NCBI GenBank assembly: GCA_014378765.1 | Contig: JACMNA010000102.1 | Location: 1-44,461 of the forward strand | Length of the DNA stretch: 44,461 nt | Direction: 5' to 3' | From: Bdellovibrio sp. | GTDB taxonomy: Bacteria; Bdellovibrionota; Bdellovibrionia; Bdellovibrionales; Bdellovibrionaceae | Part shown: positions 23,550 to 32,062 of the stretch, one piece after another | Position numbering within the stretch: position 1 is the stretch's first letter | How the letters are laid out: each line of letters starts with the position of its first letter | Position numbers and translations under genes: made by a program | Notes under the pieces: model-generated | What the model was told of the DNA's origin: nothing | Database searches by the model: none | What the model saw: the letters and a program-made list of their open reading frames with translations, nothing else

Positions 23550-25565
23550 CTACTGGCGGAGCGGTACCAAAATGACTTCATCTTGACCGTTTCGCTGGAT
23601 ATCATATTTCAATTGGTGCAAACCGTTTTGCAAGGTCGCTAGTGCTAAAATTGAGCTGTCTTCTTTCCAGCGGCCGTTTGCCTGAACTTGCGCTATTTCT
23701 TTTTCATCTTCTTTATTTTTCAAATCAAAATTAAAATCGAAATTCATATTTTTCCAATTCGTACCCTTCAAATTTAATTGTAGCTTCTGCGCACGATACG
23801 CCTCGCCCCGAAGGCCAGAGTCTTCGCCGAACAGCGCCAAGACCGTTGAATTACGCACCGCCGGCACAATAATTTCGGTGCCCGATGCTTTGGCGGTTAA
23901 AACCAAGCTTTTAACCCCGTCCGGACTGGCCGCTTGAATAAAATCGATATGCAAATCGTCAACTTTCATTCCTTCAAATTGAAGTTGGGTTGCCGCAATT
24001 GAAACCTGCTGGCGCTCGTCGAGACTTTTTTTATAATTCCAATTTAATTTTAGTTCTGGCGACTGCTCGATTTGCGTTAACTGGCGCCAAATGCTGGGGT
24101 TTAAAAATGAACCTTGGGCTTGTAAGACCGCGGTCAGATTATTATTGGTTTGATTATAGTTCGCTTCAAATTGCCCGTTGATTGCGGCCGCATTAATATT
24201 AAAGTCACTTAAAATGACCGAGTAATTTTTATTTTTATGAGCACCTTGAAATTGAATCGAGTCAATCGTTTGCAATTCGCGGGTGCCACGATTTGAAAAG
24301 ATTAATTGCGTGCCGAAGATACCACCCGTTAATTTCCAATCGTGATCATTCAAATATTGAAATTGACCTCGCAATTCACCTAAATTTTCGAAACTATTTA
24401 AATTGTCTTTAAATTGATTCAAACCCCGCAATTGATTAAGCGGCAACTTCAAAATTTCGGCTTTAAATTCACTAAAAGTAGGTTCGTCGTTAATAATCTT
24501 AATTTCAATGTCGTCACTTCGAATCGAAGTTTTCTCGCCTGCTAATTCAAGCGTTTTGATCAAGACATTTGTTTGCGCTGGATGGGTTGTTGTTGAACCA
24601 AACAGATTAACTGTTAGTCCAAGCGGCCATCGTTCAAAAATTGCCGCCATATCTGCTGATTTAACCAGAGGTAAAAAAGCCTTAACCGAAACTTTTTTTG
24701 TGTTTAATTCGTAATTTAATTTTTGAAGAACTGAGCTGTATTGCAATGTCAGCTGCATGTCACCGTCAAGCAGCCGTCCCTTAACATGAGCGTCGACGGT
24801 GTATTCCTTTTTAACGTCAGCCTTGGCTTCAGCTTTCATATTGGCGTTCAAATCTGCAACCAGGTGAAATGTATCAGTGCGTGCATCTTTAATGGCCAAG
24901 ATTTGCGACTGGATATCAATTGCGCCCAAACTTTCTTTATCATATTGAAATCTTAAATGCAGATTTCGAAAAGAAAGGGGCTGTTGGTACTGATCTTTAA
25001 TAACAACTTTAAGTTGATCAACGACAATTTCTTTTAGCTGCGTATTCGTACGACGCTGAAAAATCCCGGTTTCAGACGAAACTGAAACGGCGGTCGCCGC
25101 ATCATTGGGCGTTTTTACTTGCGTTGCGCGGGCCACGGCCACCTTGCCCGTGGGTGAATTCACTACCGCTAGGCAGTTTTGCAAATCACCAATTCTTAAT
25201 TCAACATTATGCGCGCGCACGGTATCCACAATCGTTTGCGAAATAATGAGTGCCGTCCACGAAATGGGAACTTCAATTTGTTCGATAAATATTTGCGAAG
25301 ACTGACAAGAATTTTTTTTAGGACTTAAGCGCACGCGGTTGATTTCAAGGCGTGGCCAGGGTAGGCCCCAATTAGCTAAATTAACGTGGGCACTTTCAAA
25401 ATCGACAATAAAGTCTTTTTCTAACCGGCTAACGGCTTTTTGTAAATGCACCTGCACTCGCGCCGGACTAATTTGAATTTTTAAGATAAGACCTAATGCA
25501 AGTGAAACCAAAAGCCCGGCAACCGAGATTCTTAATCCGGGTTGGTCAATGACGGCGCGACTCAT
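23550..25565 (-). CDS. AsmA-like large periplasmic repeat protein
   Basis: This 671-residue protein has an N-terminal membrane anchor (LRISVAGLLVSLALGLILKI, residues 11-30) followed by a long beta-rich periplasmic body. The pattern (VDFESAHVNLANWGLPWPRLEINRVRL followed by a further strand IEQIEVPISWTALI) is that of AsmA/TamB/YhdP-type repeating beta-groove proteins, which bridge inner and outer membranes to move phospholipids. Sequence identity to a named member cannot be judged. TAAGGA precedes the ATG, inside the end of greA (5-base gap). Coupling with a phosphodiesterase that degrades lipid headgroup diesters suggests envelope lipid homeostasis. Confidence 0.65.
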   Translation of the reverse strand: MSRAVIDQPGLRISVAGLLVSLALGLILKIQISPARVQVHLQKAVSRLEKDFIVDFESAHVNLANWGLPWPRLEINRVRLSPKKNSCQSSQIFIEQIEVPISWTALIISQTIVDTVRAHNVELRIGDLQNCLAVVNSPTGKVAVARATQVKTPNDAATAVSVSSETGIFQRRTNTQLKEIVVDQLKVVIKDQYQQPLSFRNLHLRFQYDKESLGAIDIQSQILAIKDARTDTFHLVADLNANMKAEAKADVKKEYTVDAHVKGRLLDGDMQLTLQYSSVLQKLNYELNTKKVSVKAFLPLVKSADMAAIFERWPLGLTVNLFGSTTTHPAQTNVLIKTLELAGEKTSIRSDDIEIKIINDEPTFSEFKAEILKLPLNQLRGLNQFKDNLNSFENLGELRGQFQYLNDHDWKLTGGIFGTQLIFSNRGTRELQTIDSIQFQGAHKNKNYSVILSDFNINAAAINGQFEANYNQTNNNLTAVLQAQGSFLNPSIWRQLTQIEQSPELKLNWNYKKSLDERQQVSIAATQLQFEGMKVDDLHIDFIQAASPDGVKSLVLTAKASGTEIIVPAVRNSTVLALFGEDSGLRGEAYRAQKLQLNLKGTNWKNMNFDFNFDLKNKEDEKEIAQVQANGRWKEDSSILALATLQNGLHQLKYDIQRNGQDEVILVPLRQ

Positions 25566-25570
25566 AATCC

Positions 25571-26062
25571 TTACACATATTTAAAAGCGAGAATTTCATA
25601 CTCTTTATCGCCTTTGGGACTTTGCACCGTCACCAAGTCAGCCACTTTTTTGCCGATCATGGCGCGTGATAACGGAGAAATAATTGAGATCATTCCTTTT
25701 TTTACATCCGCTTCATCAACGCCCACAATTTGGTAATTTGATTTCTCATCAGTTTCGGTATCTTGAATTTCTACTGATGCTCCGAAGACAATTTTATCGG
25801 CCTTTATTGTGGCCGGATCAACTGCTTCAACTCCGGCAAGCTTACCTTGAATTTCGCCGATACGACCCTCGATCATTCCCTGGCGTTCTTTAGCCGCATC
25901 ATACTCGGCATTTTCGCTGATATCGCCGTGGGCACGCGCTTCTTCGATGGCTTTAATAATTTGCGGGCGCTCTTCGTGGATTAATTTTTTTAGTTCACTT
26001 TCAAGCATAAGCTTGCCGCGAAAAGTAATTGGAAGAATTGAAGTCAAAGTATCTTGCGCCAT
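25571..26062 (-). CDS. greA: Transcription elongation factor GreA
   Basis: GreA rescues backtracked RNA polymerase by stimulating transcript cleavage. The 163-residue protein has the N-terminal coiled coil with the catalytic tip ARAHGDISENAEYDAAKERQ (two acidic residues in D-x-x-E-N-A-E-Y), then the FKBP-like C-terminal domain with ISPLSRAMIGKKVAD, the conserved signature. ATG 26062 is chosen because GAAAGG precedes it at good spacing; a frame open upstream to 26092 adds ten unlikely residues. It is the first gene of a three-gene minus-strand operon and is divergent from the nrnA-like gene. Confidence 0.95.
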   Translation of the reverse strand: MAQDTLTSILPITFRGKLMLESELKKLIHEERPQIIKAIEEARAHGDISENAEYDAAKERQGMIEGRIGEIQGKLAGVEAVDPATIKADKIVFGASVEIQDTETDEKSNYQIVGVDEADVKKGMISIISPLSRAMIGKKVADLVTVQSPKGDKEYEILAFKYV

Positions 26063-26205
26063 GATAAGGTGCCTTTCGCAGGTTGAAGCCATCTACCAAT
26101 TTAAGTCTAGTCAGATTTAGCTTCAATCTAGTTTAAGTCGAGCTCTACAAAAGCCCTATTTTATACCTAAATTATCATACTTACACAATCACATGAGGAC
26201 AGACT

Positions 26206-26241
26206 ATGCCGCGTCAAAATAGACTAAACCCATGCAAGTAA
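26206..26241 (+). CDS. 11-codon minicistron overlapping the nrnA-like start
   Basis: An ATG at 26206 preceded by GAGGA (good Shine-Dalgarno) opens a frame MPRQNRLNPCK ending at 26241. It overlaps the nrnA-like ATG (26232) in another frame, so stop and start are 10 bases apart. The nrnA-like gene itself has no Shine-Dalgarno. The arrangement suggests that ribosomes load on the minicistron and reinitiate on nrnA. It is short and could be chance. Confidence 0.4.
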   Translation: MPRQNRLNPCK

Positions 26242-27227
26242 CGCCGCCAATTGATCAAATTCTTAATTCTGAAACTATCTGGTTATCGACTCATAAAAAT
26301 GCTGATGGAGATGGTCTTGGCAGCGAAGTGGCATTTTATTTTGCACTCAAAACGCTAGGGCGCAAAGTTCAAATCATCCACAACGATTCCGCCCCGAAAC
26401 GTTACCGTTTTTTGACCGAAAAAATCGACATCCTGTCGGTTGATCATGTGAACGAATTCAAAATGAGCGACCAAGATATTCTAGTCGTATTTGATACGCA
26501 CGACCCTCTTTTATGTGCACCCCTATTCGGAATCATGCAGGAAAAGAAAATACGCGTTTTATTTATTGATCACCATATCCCGATAAAACAAAATTTGAAT
26601 TTAGTTGATTACTTAATCGACGAATCAGCCTCTTGCACCGGTGAGATTGTTTTTGACCTTATTAAAAAATTGTCGGTCGCAATCAATTCGCAAATTGCCA
26701 CCCCACTTTACGCAAGCCTTATCTTCGACACGCAAAATTTTAAATTTATTCGTGGTTCAAGCCGTCCTTTTGCAATGGCCACCGAGCTGCTTAATGCGGG
26801 CGCGGACCATCACACCATTCAGCAAAATTTATTCAACAATTGGACGATTCAAAAAATGAATTATCTTGCGCATCTTATAAAAAATGTTGAATACAAAGAC
26901 GATCAAAAAATTGCACTTATTAAAATTGACCAAAACAGTTTAGCCCTACACCAGCTTGAAGCCGATGACGTAAGTGACCTGATTGATCTTTTTATGGGAA
27001 TTCAAAGTCTTGATGTGGCGATTGTAATACGTGAAGAGGGTAAGAATTATTACAAGCTTAGCTTTCGAAGCCGCACATATGAAGTTCTGTCGTGGGCTCG
27101 TTCATTTAACGGAGGCGGACACTTATTTTCAGCGGGTGCTTGGGTCCGTGAGCCGCGCGAAATGATAGAGCAGAAAATTGAAAATTTAATATTACAACGG
27201 CCTATTTTAAAAGCGAGCTCGCAGTAG
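26232..27227 (+). CDS. nrnA: DHH/DHHA1 phosphoesterase, NrnA-like
   Basis: The 331-residue protein resembles NrnA, which degrades oligoribonucleotides (nanoRNA) and dephosphorylates pAp. The DHH domain shows STHKNADGDGLGSE, VVFDTHD, and LFIDHHIP (the DHH motif). A later motif SLIFDTQNFKF stands where NrnA usually has TDTGxF, so a Gly is replaced by Gln. The DHHA1 domain ends in SFNGGGHLFSAGAWV, near the canonical GGGHxxAAG. The substitutions are near the active site, so activity may differ. The start ATG lacks a Shine-Dalgarno but overlaps an 11-codon minicistron. The 3' end overlaps the convergent ferredoxin-like gene by 26 bases. Confidence 0.85.
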   Translation: MQVTPPIDQILNSETIWLSTHKNADGDGLGSEVAFYFALKTLGRKVQIIHNDSAPKRYRFLTEKIDILSVDHVNEFKMSDQDILVVFDTHDPLLCAPLFGIMQEKKIRVLFIDHHIPIKQNLNLVDYLIDESASCTGEIVFDLIKKLSVAINSQIATPLYASLIFDTQNFKFIRGSSRPFAMATELLNAGADHHTIQQNLFNNWTIQKMNYLAHLIKNVEYKDDQKIALIKIDQNSLALHQLEADDVSDLIDLFMGIQSLDVAIVIREEGKNYYKLSFRSRTYEVLSWARSFNGGGHLFSAGAWVREPREMIEQKIENLILQRPILKASSQ

Positions 27228-27612
27228 ATAATTCGCCAAGTATTTTCTCGGTATCTTTTCGGCACGCGCCGCAGCCCGTTCCGGCCAAAGTCGTTCGCGC
27301 AATTTCATTCACGGTGCGACAACCTTGTTTTAGGGCCTGATGCACTTTTTCCGCAGGCACCATTCGGCAGTGGCACAACTCTTCGTGCGCATAAGCTAAG
27401 GCCGGTTTTTTTTGGACGGCGCAAATTAATTCATGAATTAAAAAATCATCATTTGTTTTGGGCACATTAAATGACCACTTCGTTGGGTCAACGCCAAATT
27501 GCCGTTTCATTTCTTGCAGCCGATTAAGAAGTGATAAAGGACCCACCGCTTTGAACGTCTGCCCATCAAAATCGATTTGTGATTGATATTGGCTACGGAC
27601 GGAAATATTCAT
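27202..27612 (-). CDS. BFD-like [2Fe-2S]-binding domain protein
   Basis: The C-terminal half of this 136-residue protein has the bacterioferritin-associated-ferredoxin (BFD/Fer2_BFD) pattern: LCHCRMV (C-x-C), a helix with QGCRTVNEIARTTLAGT, and GCGACRKD (C-x2-C), giving four cluster ligands. The N-terminal 65 residues are not recognised. BFD proteins release iron from bacterioferritin or serve as electron carriers in larger enzymes; no bacterioferritin is nearby. No Shine-Dalgarno precedes the ATG. TAGACG (27642-27647) and TAATCT (27619-27624), 17 bases apart, would start transcription exactly at the ATG. Confidence 0.82.
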   Translation of the reverse strand: MNISVRSQYQSQIDFDGQTFKAVGPLSLLNRLQEMKRQFGVDPTKWSFNVPKTNDDFLIHELICAVQKKPALAYAHEELCHCRMVPAEKVHQALKQGCRTVNEIARTTLAGTGCGACRKDTEKILGELSTASSLLK

Positions 27613-27618
27613 ACTAAT

Positions 27619-27647
27619 AGATTAATTATATTTTTTAACTTCGTCTA
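27619..27647 (-). promoter_or_regulatory. Candidate leaderless promoter of the BFD-like gene
   Basis: Minus strand: TAGACG (27642-27647, 4 of 6) - 17 bases - TAATCT (27619-27624). The predicted first base is 27612, the A of the ATG. The -35 overlaps the stop codon of the upstream yfcH-like gene. Confidence 0.42.
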
Positions 27648-28559
27648 GTGCGACCCGACTTCGGCAAGCTCAGCCAAAGCGTCTTCAAGTTTTGGATATT
27701 TATAGCGAAAACCTAAATCAATGAGTTTACGCGGAGTTACTCGGGTTGATGAAAGAACTAATTCCGACATCTCACCCAGGGCTAATTTAATAACAAAGGC
27801 TGGCGCATTCGGTAACTGAATGACTTTCAAAGTTTGGCTCAGCGCTTTGGTAAAGTCTTGATTCCGTATCGGCTCGGGGGCCACCGCATTAATAACCCCG
27901 TGGTAACGGTCATCGCTAATGGCGCTAACGAAGAGTTCATTTAAATCATCTAGGTGAATGAAGCTCATCCACTGTTTGCCTGAACCTAAGGGCGCCGCCA
28001 AATTCATCTTAAATATTGAGATTAACTTTTTGAGGGCCCCGCCTTCAGGACTAAGCACTAGACCTAATCGCAAAATCACCACGCGCGTCTGCGTGCGCTC
28101 GGCCCAGTCACGAAAAGGTTTTTCCCAGGCTTCACATACTTCCGTTAGAAAGCTACTACCGCGGGTGGCGCTTTCATCTAAAATTTCATCTCCACGATCG
28201 CCGTAATAACCTTGGGCTGATACAGTGAGCAACGTTTTTAAAGTATCTGGGCAGTGTTGTAATAAATTTTTGGCACTAGCCACGCGTGAATCGATGATGA
28301 GCCGCTTTTTTTCTTTCGTCCAACGGCCATCAATATTTTCTCCAATTAAATTGATGACGGCATCTACGCCCGTAAAATTTTCGGCCTTCAAAGGCCGGTT
28401 CATTAAATCACACTCGATCCACTCCGGCGTAAAGGCAACGATTTGAGCGGCTTTACTTTGATTGCGGGTCACAATTCTTAGCGAATGGCCTGCCTTTATT
28501 AACTTGAGACATAATTTATTTCCGATGTAGCCGGTTGCGCCCGTCATTAAAATTTTCAT
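27645..28559 (-). CDS. yfcH: TIGR01777-family NAD-dependent epimerase (YfcH-like)
   Basis: The 304-residue protein starts MKILMTGATGYIGNKLCLKL, the Rossmann GxxGxxG dinucleotide site of the extended SDR group. DAVINLIGENIDGRWTKEKK is the signature of the TIGR01777/YfcH (SDR39U) family, and the C-terminal DUF1731 region LSSTRVTPRKLIDLGFRYKY is present, so the protein is complete. The reaction is not established in this family. It overlaps the photolyase stop by four bases (ATGA), so both are co-transcribed. Photolyase-epimerase pairing recurs in other bacteria as I recall, but this cannot be checked here. Confidence 0.92.
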   Translation of the reverse strand: MKILMTGATGYIGNKLCLKLIKAGHSLRIVTRNQSKAAQIVAFTPEWIECDLMNRPLKAENFTGVDAVINLIGENIDGRWTKEKKRLIIDSRVASAKNLLQHCPDTLKTLLTVSAQGYYGDRGDEILDESATRGSSFLTEVCEAWEKPFRDWAERTQTRVVILRLGLVLSPEGGALKKLISIFKMNLAAPLGSGKQWMSFIHLDDLNELFVSAISDDRYHGVINAVAPEPIRNQDFTKALSQTLKVIQLPNAPAFVIKLALGEMSELVLSSTRVTPRKLIDLGFRYKYPKLEDALAELAEVGSH

Positions 28560-29869
28560 TTGAGTGCTTTCTTAAATTCAGTCAAAGCGCGTTCGCGCGC
28601 AAACGTATGCTCAACCATGGGTTTACAATAAGCTTCTGTGCCAAATTCTGGCACCCACTTTTTTATATAATCTAAATTTTTATCGAAACGTTCTAGCTGC
28701 GAGGTCGGATTAAAGATTCGAAAGTAAGGGGCGGCATCGCACCCCGTGCCGGCGGCCCACTGCCAGTTGCCATTATTCGCCGCCAAATCGTAATCTAGAA
28801 GTTTTTCCGCGAAGTAATCGGCCCCCTTCGACCAATGCATCAGTAAATGTTTAGTCAAAAAACTTGCCGTCACCATGCGGGCGCGGTTATGCATAAAACC
28901 CGTGGCGTTTAATTCGCGAAGTCCTGCGTCAACCATGGGGTAGCCCGTCTGACCCAGTTTCCATTTTTCAAACTCAGCCTTATCATTTCGCCAGGCGACT
29001 TTTTCGTAGTCGGGCCGAAAACTTCCTTCACTCACGTGCGGAAAATTCCATATAATTTGCATGAAAAATTCACGCCAAATAAGTTCACTGAGCCACACGG
29101 CCGATAGGTCTTTACAATCGCGCACTAACTTTCGAATGCTAACTGTACCGAATCGCAAGTGAATGCCAAGGCGGCTGGTGGCGTTTTCTATTCCGGGAAA
29201 GTCCCTCTGCTCGGCATAGTTTTTTAAGACTGCTTTTGACAGTTTTGATGAGGGTATTTCATGATCGCTTTCGCTAAACCCCAATTGTTTAAGGGTGATC
29301 AGCGAACTAGGATTTTTAATCTTTAAATAACTTTGCTGATATTTTTTATTTGGATAAGATTTTAAATAAAAAGGGCTTAAAGCGGCTAACCATTTTTTTT
29401 TGTAGGGCGTGTAAACCGTGTAAGGCCTTTGCATATCGGTTACAATTTCTTTTTTTTCAAAAATAACTTGATCTTTGTACAGCAAAAACTGAATTAAATT
29501 TTTTTGCGCCCAAACTTGTAAGGCGTCATCACGCCGCTGCGCTTGCGGTTCGTAATCTTGATTCGCGTAGATCGCTTCTAGGTTGAATTCAGTATTTAAT
29601 TTTTTGAAGATATCAAGCGGCACGCCTTGTTCAACCCGCAAGTCAGAGCCAAGTTCATTCAATTGTGACTTTAAATCGGCCACCGTTTGATGAATGAACT
29701 GAACCCGGGCGTCGATTTTAGGTAGTAAACCTAAAATCGTCGTGTCAAAAATAAATAGCGGCAGCACCCCGGCGTGATTTTTCAGGGCGTGATACAAACC
29801 AGCATTGTCATCAAGACGGAGGTCGCGTCTAAACCAAAATAAAGTAACCGATTTTCTTTTTTCGTTCAT
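28556..29869 (-). CDS. phrB: Deoxyribodipyrimidine photolyase
   Basis: The enzyme repairs cyclobutane pyrimidine dimers using blue light. The N-terminal alpha/beta antenna domain begins LFWFRRDLRLDDNAGLYHAL. The FAD-binding domain contains GIENATSRLGIHLRFGTVSI, ARMVTASFLTKHLLMHW and NNGNWQWAAGTGCDAAPYFR, the class I CPD photolyase signature. From ATG 29869 it is 437 residues, close to family length (about 470). A TTG frame extension to 29887 is rejected because the transcription start inferred here is about 29871. It forms an operon with the yfcH-like gene and diverges from a UbiB-like kinase at a palindromic promoter. Confidence 0.93.
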   Translation of the reverse strand: MNEKRKSVTLFWFRRDLRLDDNAGLYHALKNHAGVLPLFIFDTTILGLLPKIDARVQFIHQTVADLKSQLNELGSDLRVEQGVPLDIFKKLNTEFNLEAIYANQDYEPQAQRRDDALQVWAQKNLIQFLLYKDQVIFEKKEIVTDMQRPYTVYTPYKKKWLAALSPFYLKSYPNKKYQQSYLKIKNPSSLITLKQLGFSESDHEIPSSKLSKAVLKNYAEQRDFPGIENATSRLGIHLRFGTVSIRKLVRDCKDLSAVWLSELIWREFFMQIIWNFPHVSEGSFRPDYEKVAWRNDKAEFEKWKLGQTGYPMVDAGLRELNATGFMHNRARMVTASFLTKHLLMHWSKGADYFAEKLLDYDLAANNGNWQWAAGTGCDAAPYFRIFNPTSQLERFDKNLDYIKKWVPEFGTEAYCKPMVEHTFARERALTEFKKALK

Positions 29870-29872
29870 GCA

Positions 29873-29905
29873 TTGATATCTTAACAAGATCTGCTAAGAT
29901 AACAA
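29873..29905. promoter_or_regulatory. Interleaved near-palindromic divergent promoter, photolyase / ubiB-like
   Basis: Plus strand: TTGATA (29873-29878) - 16 bases - TAAGAT (29895-29900), predicted start about 29907 for the ATG at 29912. Minus strand: TTGTTA (29900-29905) - 16 bases - TAAGAT (29878-29883), predicted start about 29871 for the ATG at 29869. The -10 of each strand abuts the -35 of the other. The 33-bp block is a dyad in which 12 of 16 pairs match. Neither gene has a Shine-Dalgarno. The elements are visible; activity is inferred. Confidence 0.55.
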
Positions 29906-29911
29906 ATCTAA

Positions 29912-31222
29912 ATGCCAAGCAAAAGAAAAGAACTTAAATCGATTAAAAGCTCGCTCCTTTCACGCAGTTTTAGCGTGGCCAAATTGGGCTTGGGCGCCGG
30001 CCTTAAATACGCGGGCTCAAAAGTTCGTAATACCCCGCTTGATGAATTTATTAATTCGCAGGCGATTCACTTTACCAAAGAATTAGGTGAACTTAAAGGC
30101 AGCCTAATGAAGGCCGGCCAAATGCTTTCAATGTACGGTGAATATTTTTTTCCACCACAAGCTAATAAAATCTTAAAAAGCCTACAATCAGAGTCGCCAC
30201 CGATCGAGTGGCCCACCATGAAAAAGTACTTAGCCAAGTATTTAAAGCCTGAGTTATTGGCCGAGCTTGAAGTTGATCCGGAATCGATTGGTGCAGCCTC
30301 AATGGGGCAAGTGCATAAAGCGCGTATTAAAAAAACGGGCGAATGGATCGCGCTTAAAATTCAGTACCCCGATGTCGATAAAGCCATTGATTCAGACATT
30401 TTGGCTTTGAAGTCATTGCTAAAATTTTCAAGAGTCATCCCATCAAGTATTGATTTAACGGCGGTCTTTGAAGAAATTAAGACGATGTTGCGGCAAGAGC
30501 TTGATTACCATAACGAAGCGCGCCTGACGACAATGTACGGTGAACGCATCAAGGGTGATAAGCGTTTTGTGGTGCCTAAAGTTTACGATCGTTATTCAAA
30601 TAAAAAACTTTTAGCAACCGAATACATTGAGGGCGTAAGAGTTGATCACCCCCTCGTGCAGTCTCTTTCGCAAAAAAGACGTAATCATTTGGCCGAGAAT
30701 TATTTAGATATCTATTTTAAAGAAATTTTTGATTGGAATTTAGTACAGACCGATCCGCACCTGGGTAATTATAAAATTCAGATTGATCCTTTTGGTGAAG
30801 ATCGCATCGTGTTACTTGATTTCGGCGCGTGCCGCGAATTTTCGACTGATTTTATGAAGGATTACCGCCGTATGATAAAGGGTTCCATCTTACGCGACCA
30901 AAAATTGTTTTTTAGCGGGGCCGAAAAACTTGGCTTTATCATTAAATCCGACCCACCTGAATATATAAAGGCTTTCGAAGAATTTTGCTATGAAACCGTC
31001 GAACCCTTTAAACCCGAAGGCACTTACCAATGGAAGCAATCTGATCTTCCGGGTCGCGTGGTTAAAAAAGCGATTCAATTTAAAAACTTCGATTTACGAA
31101 GCCCTCCGCGTGAGATCTTATTTCTGGATCGTAAAACCAGCGGCGTCTTTATATTTATGTCGGTATTAAAGGCAGACCTTAACGCACGAAAAATCATTGA
31201 TCCTTATCTGGCGCAAGTTTAA
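29912..31222 (+). CDS. ABC1/UbiB-family atypical kinase-like protein
   Basis: The 436-residue protein has the hallmarks of the UbiB/COQ8/ABC1 family: the KxGQ motif (LMKAGQMLSMYGEYF), an Ala-rich loop replacing the P-loop (IGAASMGQVHKARIKK), the VAIK-type lysine (IALKIQYPDV), QTDPHLGNYKI and DFGACREF (metal-binding DFG). These atypical ATPases support quinone biosynthesis and lipid homeostasis. It is the first gene of an apparent operon with a GT2 protein and ctaA, so a respiratory cofactor role is plausible. It lacks the usual C-terminal membrane helices of UbiB, so I leave the symbol blank. Its promoter is shared with the photolyase. Confidence 0.85.
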   Translation: MPSKRKELKSIKSSLLSRSFSVAKLGLGAGLKYAGSKVRNTPLDEFINSQAIHFTKELGELKGSLMKAGQMLSMYGEYFFPPQANKILKSLQSESPPIEWPTMKKYLAKYLKPELLAELEVDPESIGAASMGQVHKARIKKTGEWIALKIQYPDVDKAIDSDILALKSLLKFSRVIPSSIDLTAVFEEIKTMLRQELDYHNEARLTTMYGERIKGDKRFVVPKVYDRYSNKKLLATEYIEGVRVDHPLVQSLSQKRRNHLAENYLDIYFKEIFDWNLVQTDPHLGNYKIQIDPFGEDRIVLLDFGACREFSTDFMKDYRRMIKGSILRDQKLFFSGAEKLGFIIKSDPPEYIKAFEEFCYETVEPFKPEGTYQWKQSDLPGRVVKKAIQFKNFDLRSPPREILFLDRKTSGVFIFMSVLKADLNARKIIDPYLAQV

Positions 31223-31231
31223 AACAAAAGG

Positions 31232-32062
31232 GTGCAACCCAATTACGCTCTTGTGCTATTAAGTTTTAATCATCCGGACCTGACGGAGCGGTGTTTGCAG
31301 AGTGCACTTGATTTGCAATTTCCCGCTGACCAAATTTTTTTAATCCACAATGGATCAGAAGAAAAATTTTGCACGCGACTTTATGTTTCATTTCCCAAAG
31401 TTAATCATATTCTAATTTCGGAAAATGCTGGGTTTACCGGCGGGGCCAACCGCGGTCTAACGGAAGCCTTTAAAAATTATAGCCATGTTTTCTTTATAAC
31501 AAATGATACCGAAATGATATCTTTACCCGAAGTTTATCCCATTCAACTGGATTTACTGTCGCCGCTAATTTTAAAGCGAAAAACTGAAAGCGTTGATTCT
31601 GTCATTGGACTTATCGATTTAAAATTTGGCAATTTACGGCATGTGCGACAAGCTGAAGAAATTGCAACCTTGACTGAACAGCAAATGACATACGTACCAG
31701 GAACCGCGTTTGGAATTAATAAAAAAACTTTTGAATCGCTTGGCGGCTTTGATGAAACTTTTCATACCTACTGGGAAGATGTAGATTTAAGCTTACGAGC
31801 CCACGATGAAAAAATGCGAATTGCGCATTCAGATTTATTTAGGCTAAGACATAAAATTGGCAAAACTTGTCATAAAAATAGATTTTATACCCTTTATTTA
31901 TTTCAGCGTAATCGTAGAAAACTAATGCAAAAGCGAAAGTTAGCCGGGCCTCACTTTTACACTGTCTACGGGATGCACATGTTAAAGCTGTTATTAAAAA
32001 TACTAATTAAACCTGAGCGAACAACACCATTACGTTACTGGTGGAAAGCTATCTATGACTAA
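31232..32062 (+). CDS. Glycosyltransferase family 2 (WcaE/rhamnosyl-like)
   Basis: The 276-residue enzyme begins at a GTG (31232) with ALVLLSFNHPDLTERCLQSA, then SENAGFTGGANRGL (the G-x-x-G-x-N-x-G motif of rhamnosyltransferase-like GT2s), FITNDTEM at the DxD position and GGFDETFHTYWEDVDLSLRA (the ED general-base motif). AAAAGGG is too close to the GTG to be a good ribosome site, so translation may be coupled to the upstream gene, whose stop is 9 bases earlier. It overlaps ctaA by 8 bases. Its place between a UbiB-like kinase and heme A synthase is unusual and its acceptor is unknown. Confidence 0.83.
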   Translation: MQPNYALVLLSFNHPDLTERCLQSALDLQFPADQIFLIHNGSEEKFCTRLYVSFPKVNHILISENAGFTGGANRGLTEAFKNYSHVFFITNDTEMISLPEVYPIQLDLLSPLILKRKTESVDSVIGLIDLKFGNLRHVRQAEEIATLTEQQMTYVPGTAFGINKKTFESLGGFDETFHTYWEDVDLSLRAHDEKMRIAHSDLFRLRHKIGKTCHKNRFYTLYLFQRNRRKLMQKRKLAGPHFYTVYGMHMLKLLLKILIKPERTTPLRYWWKAIYD

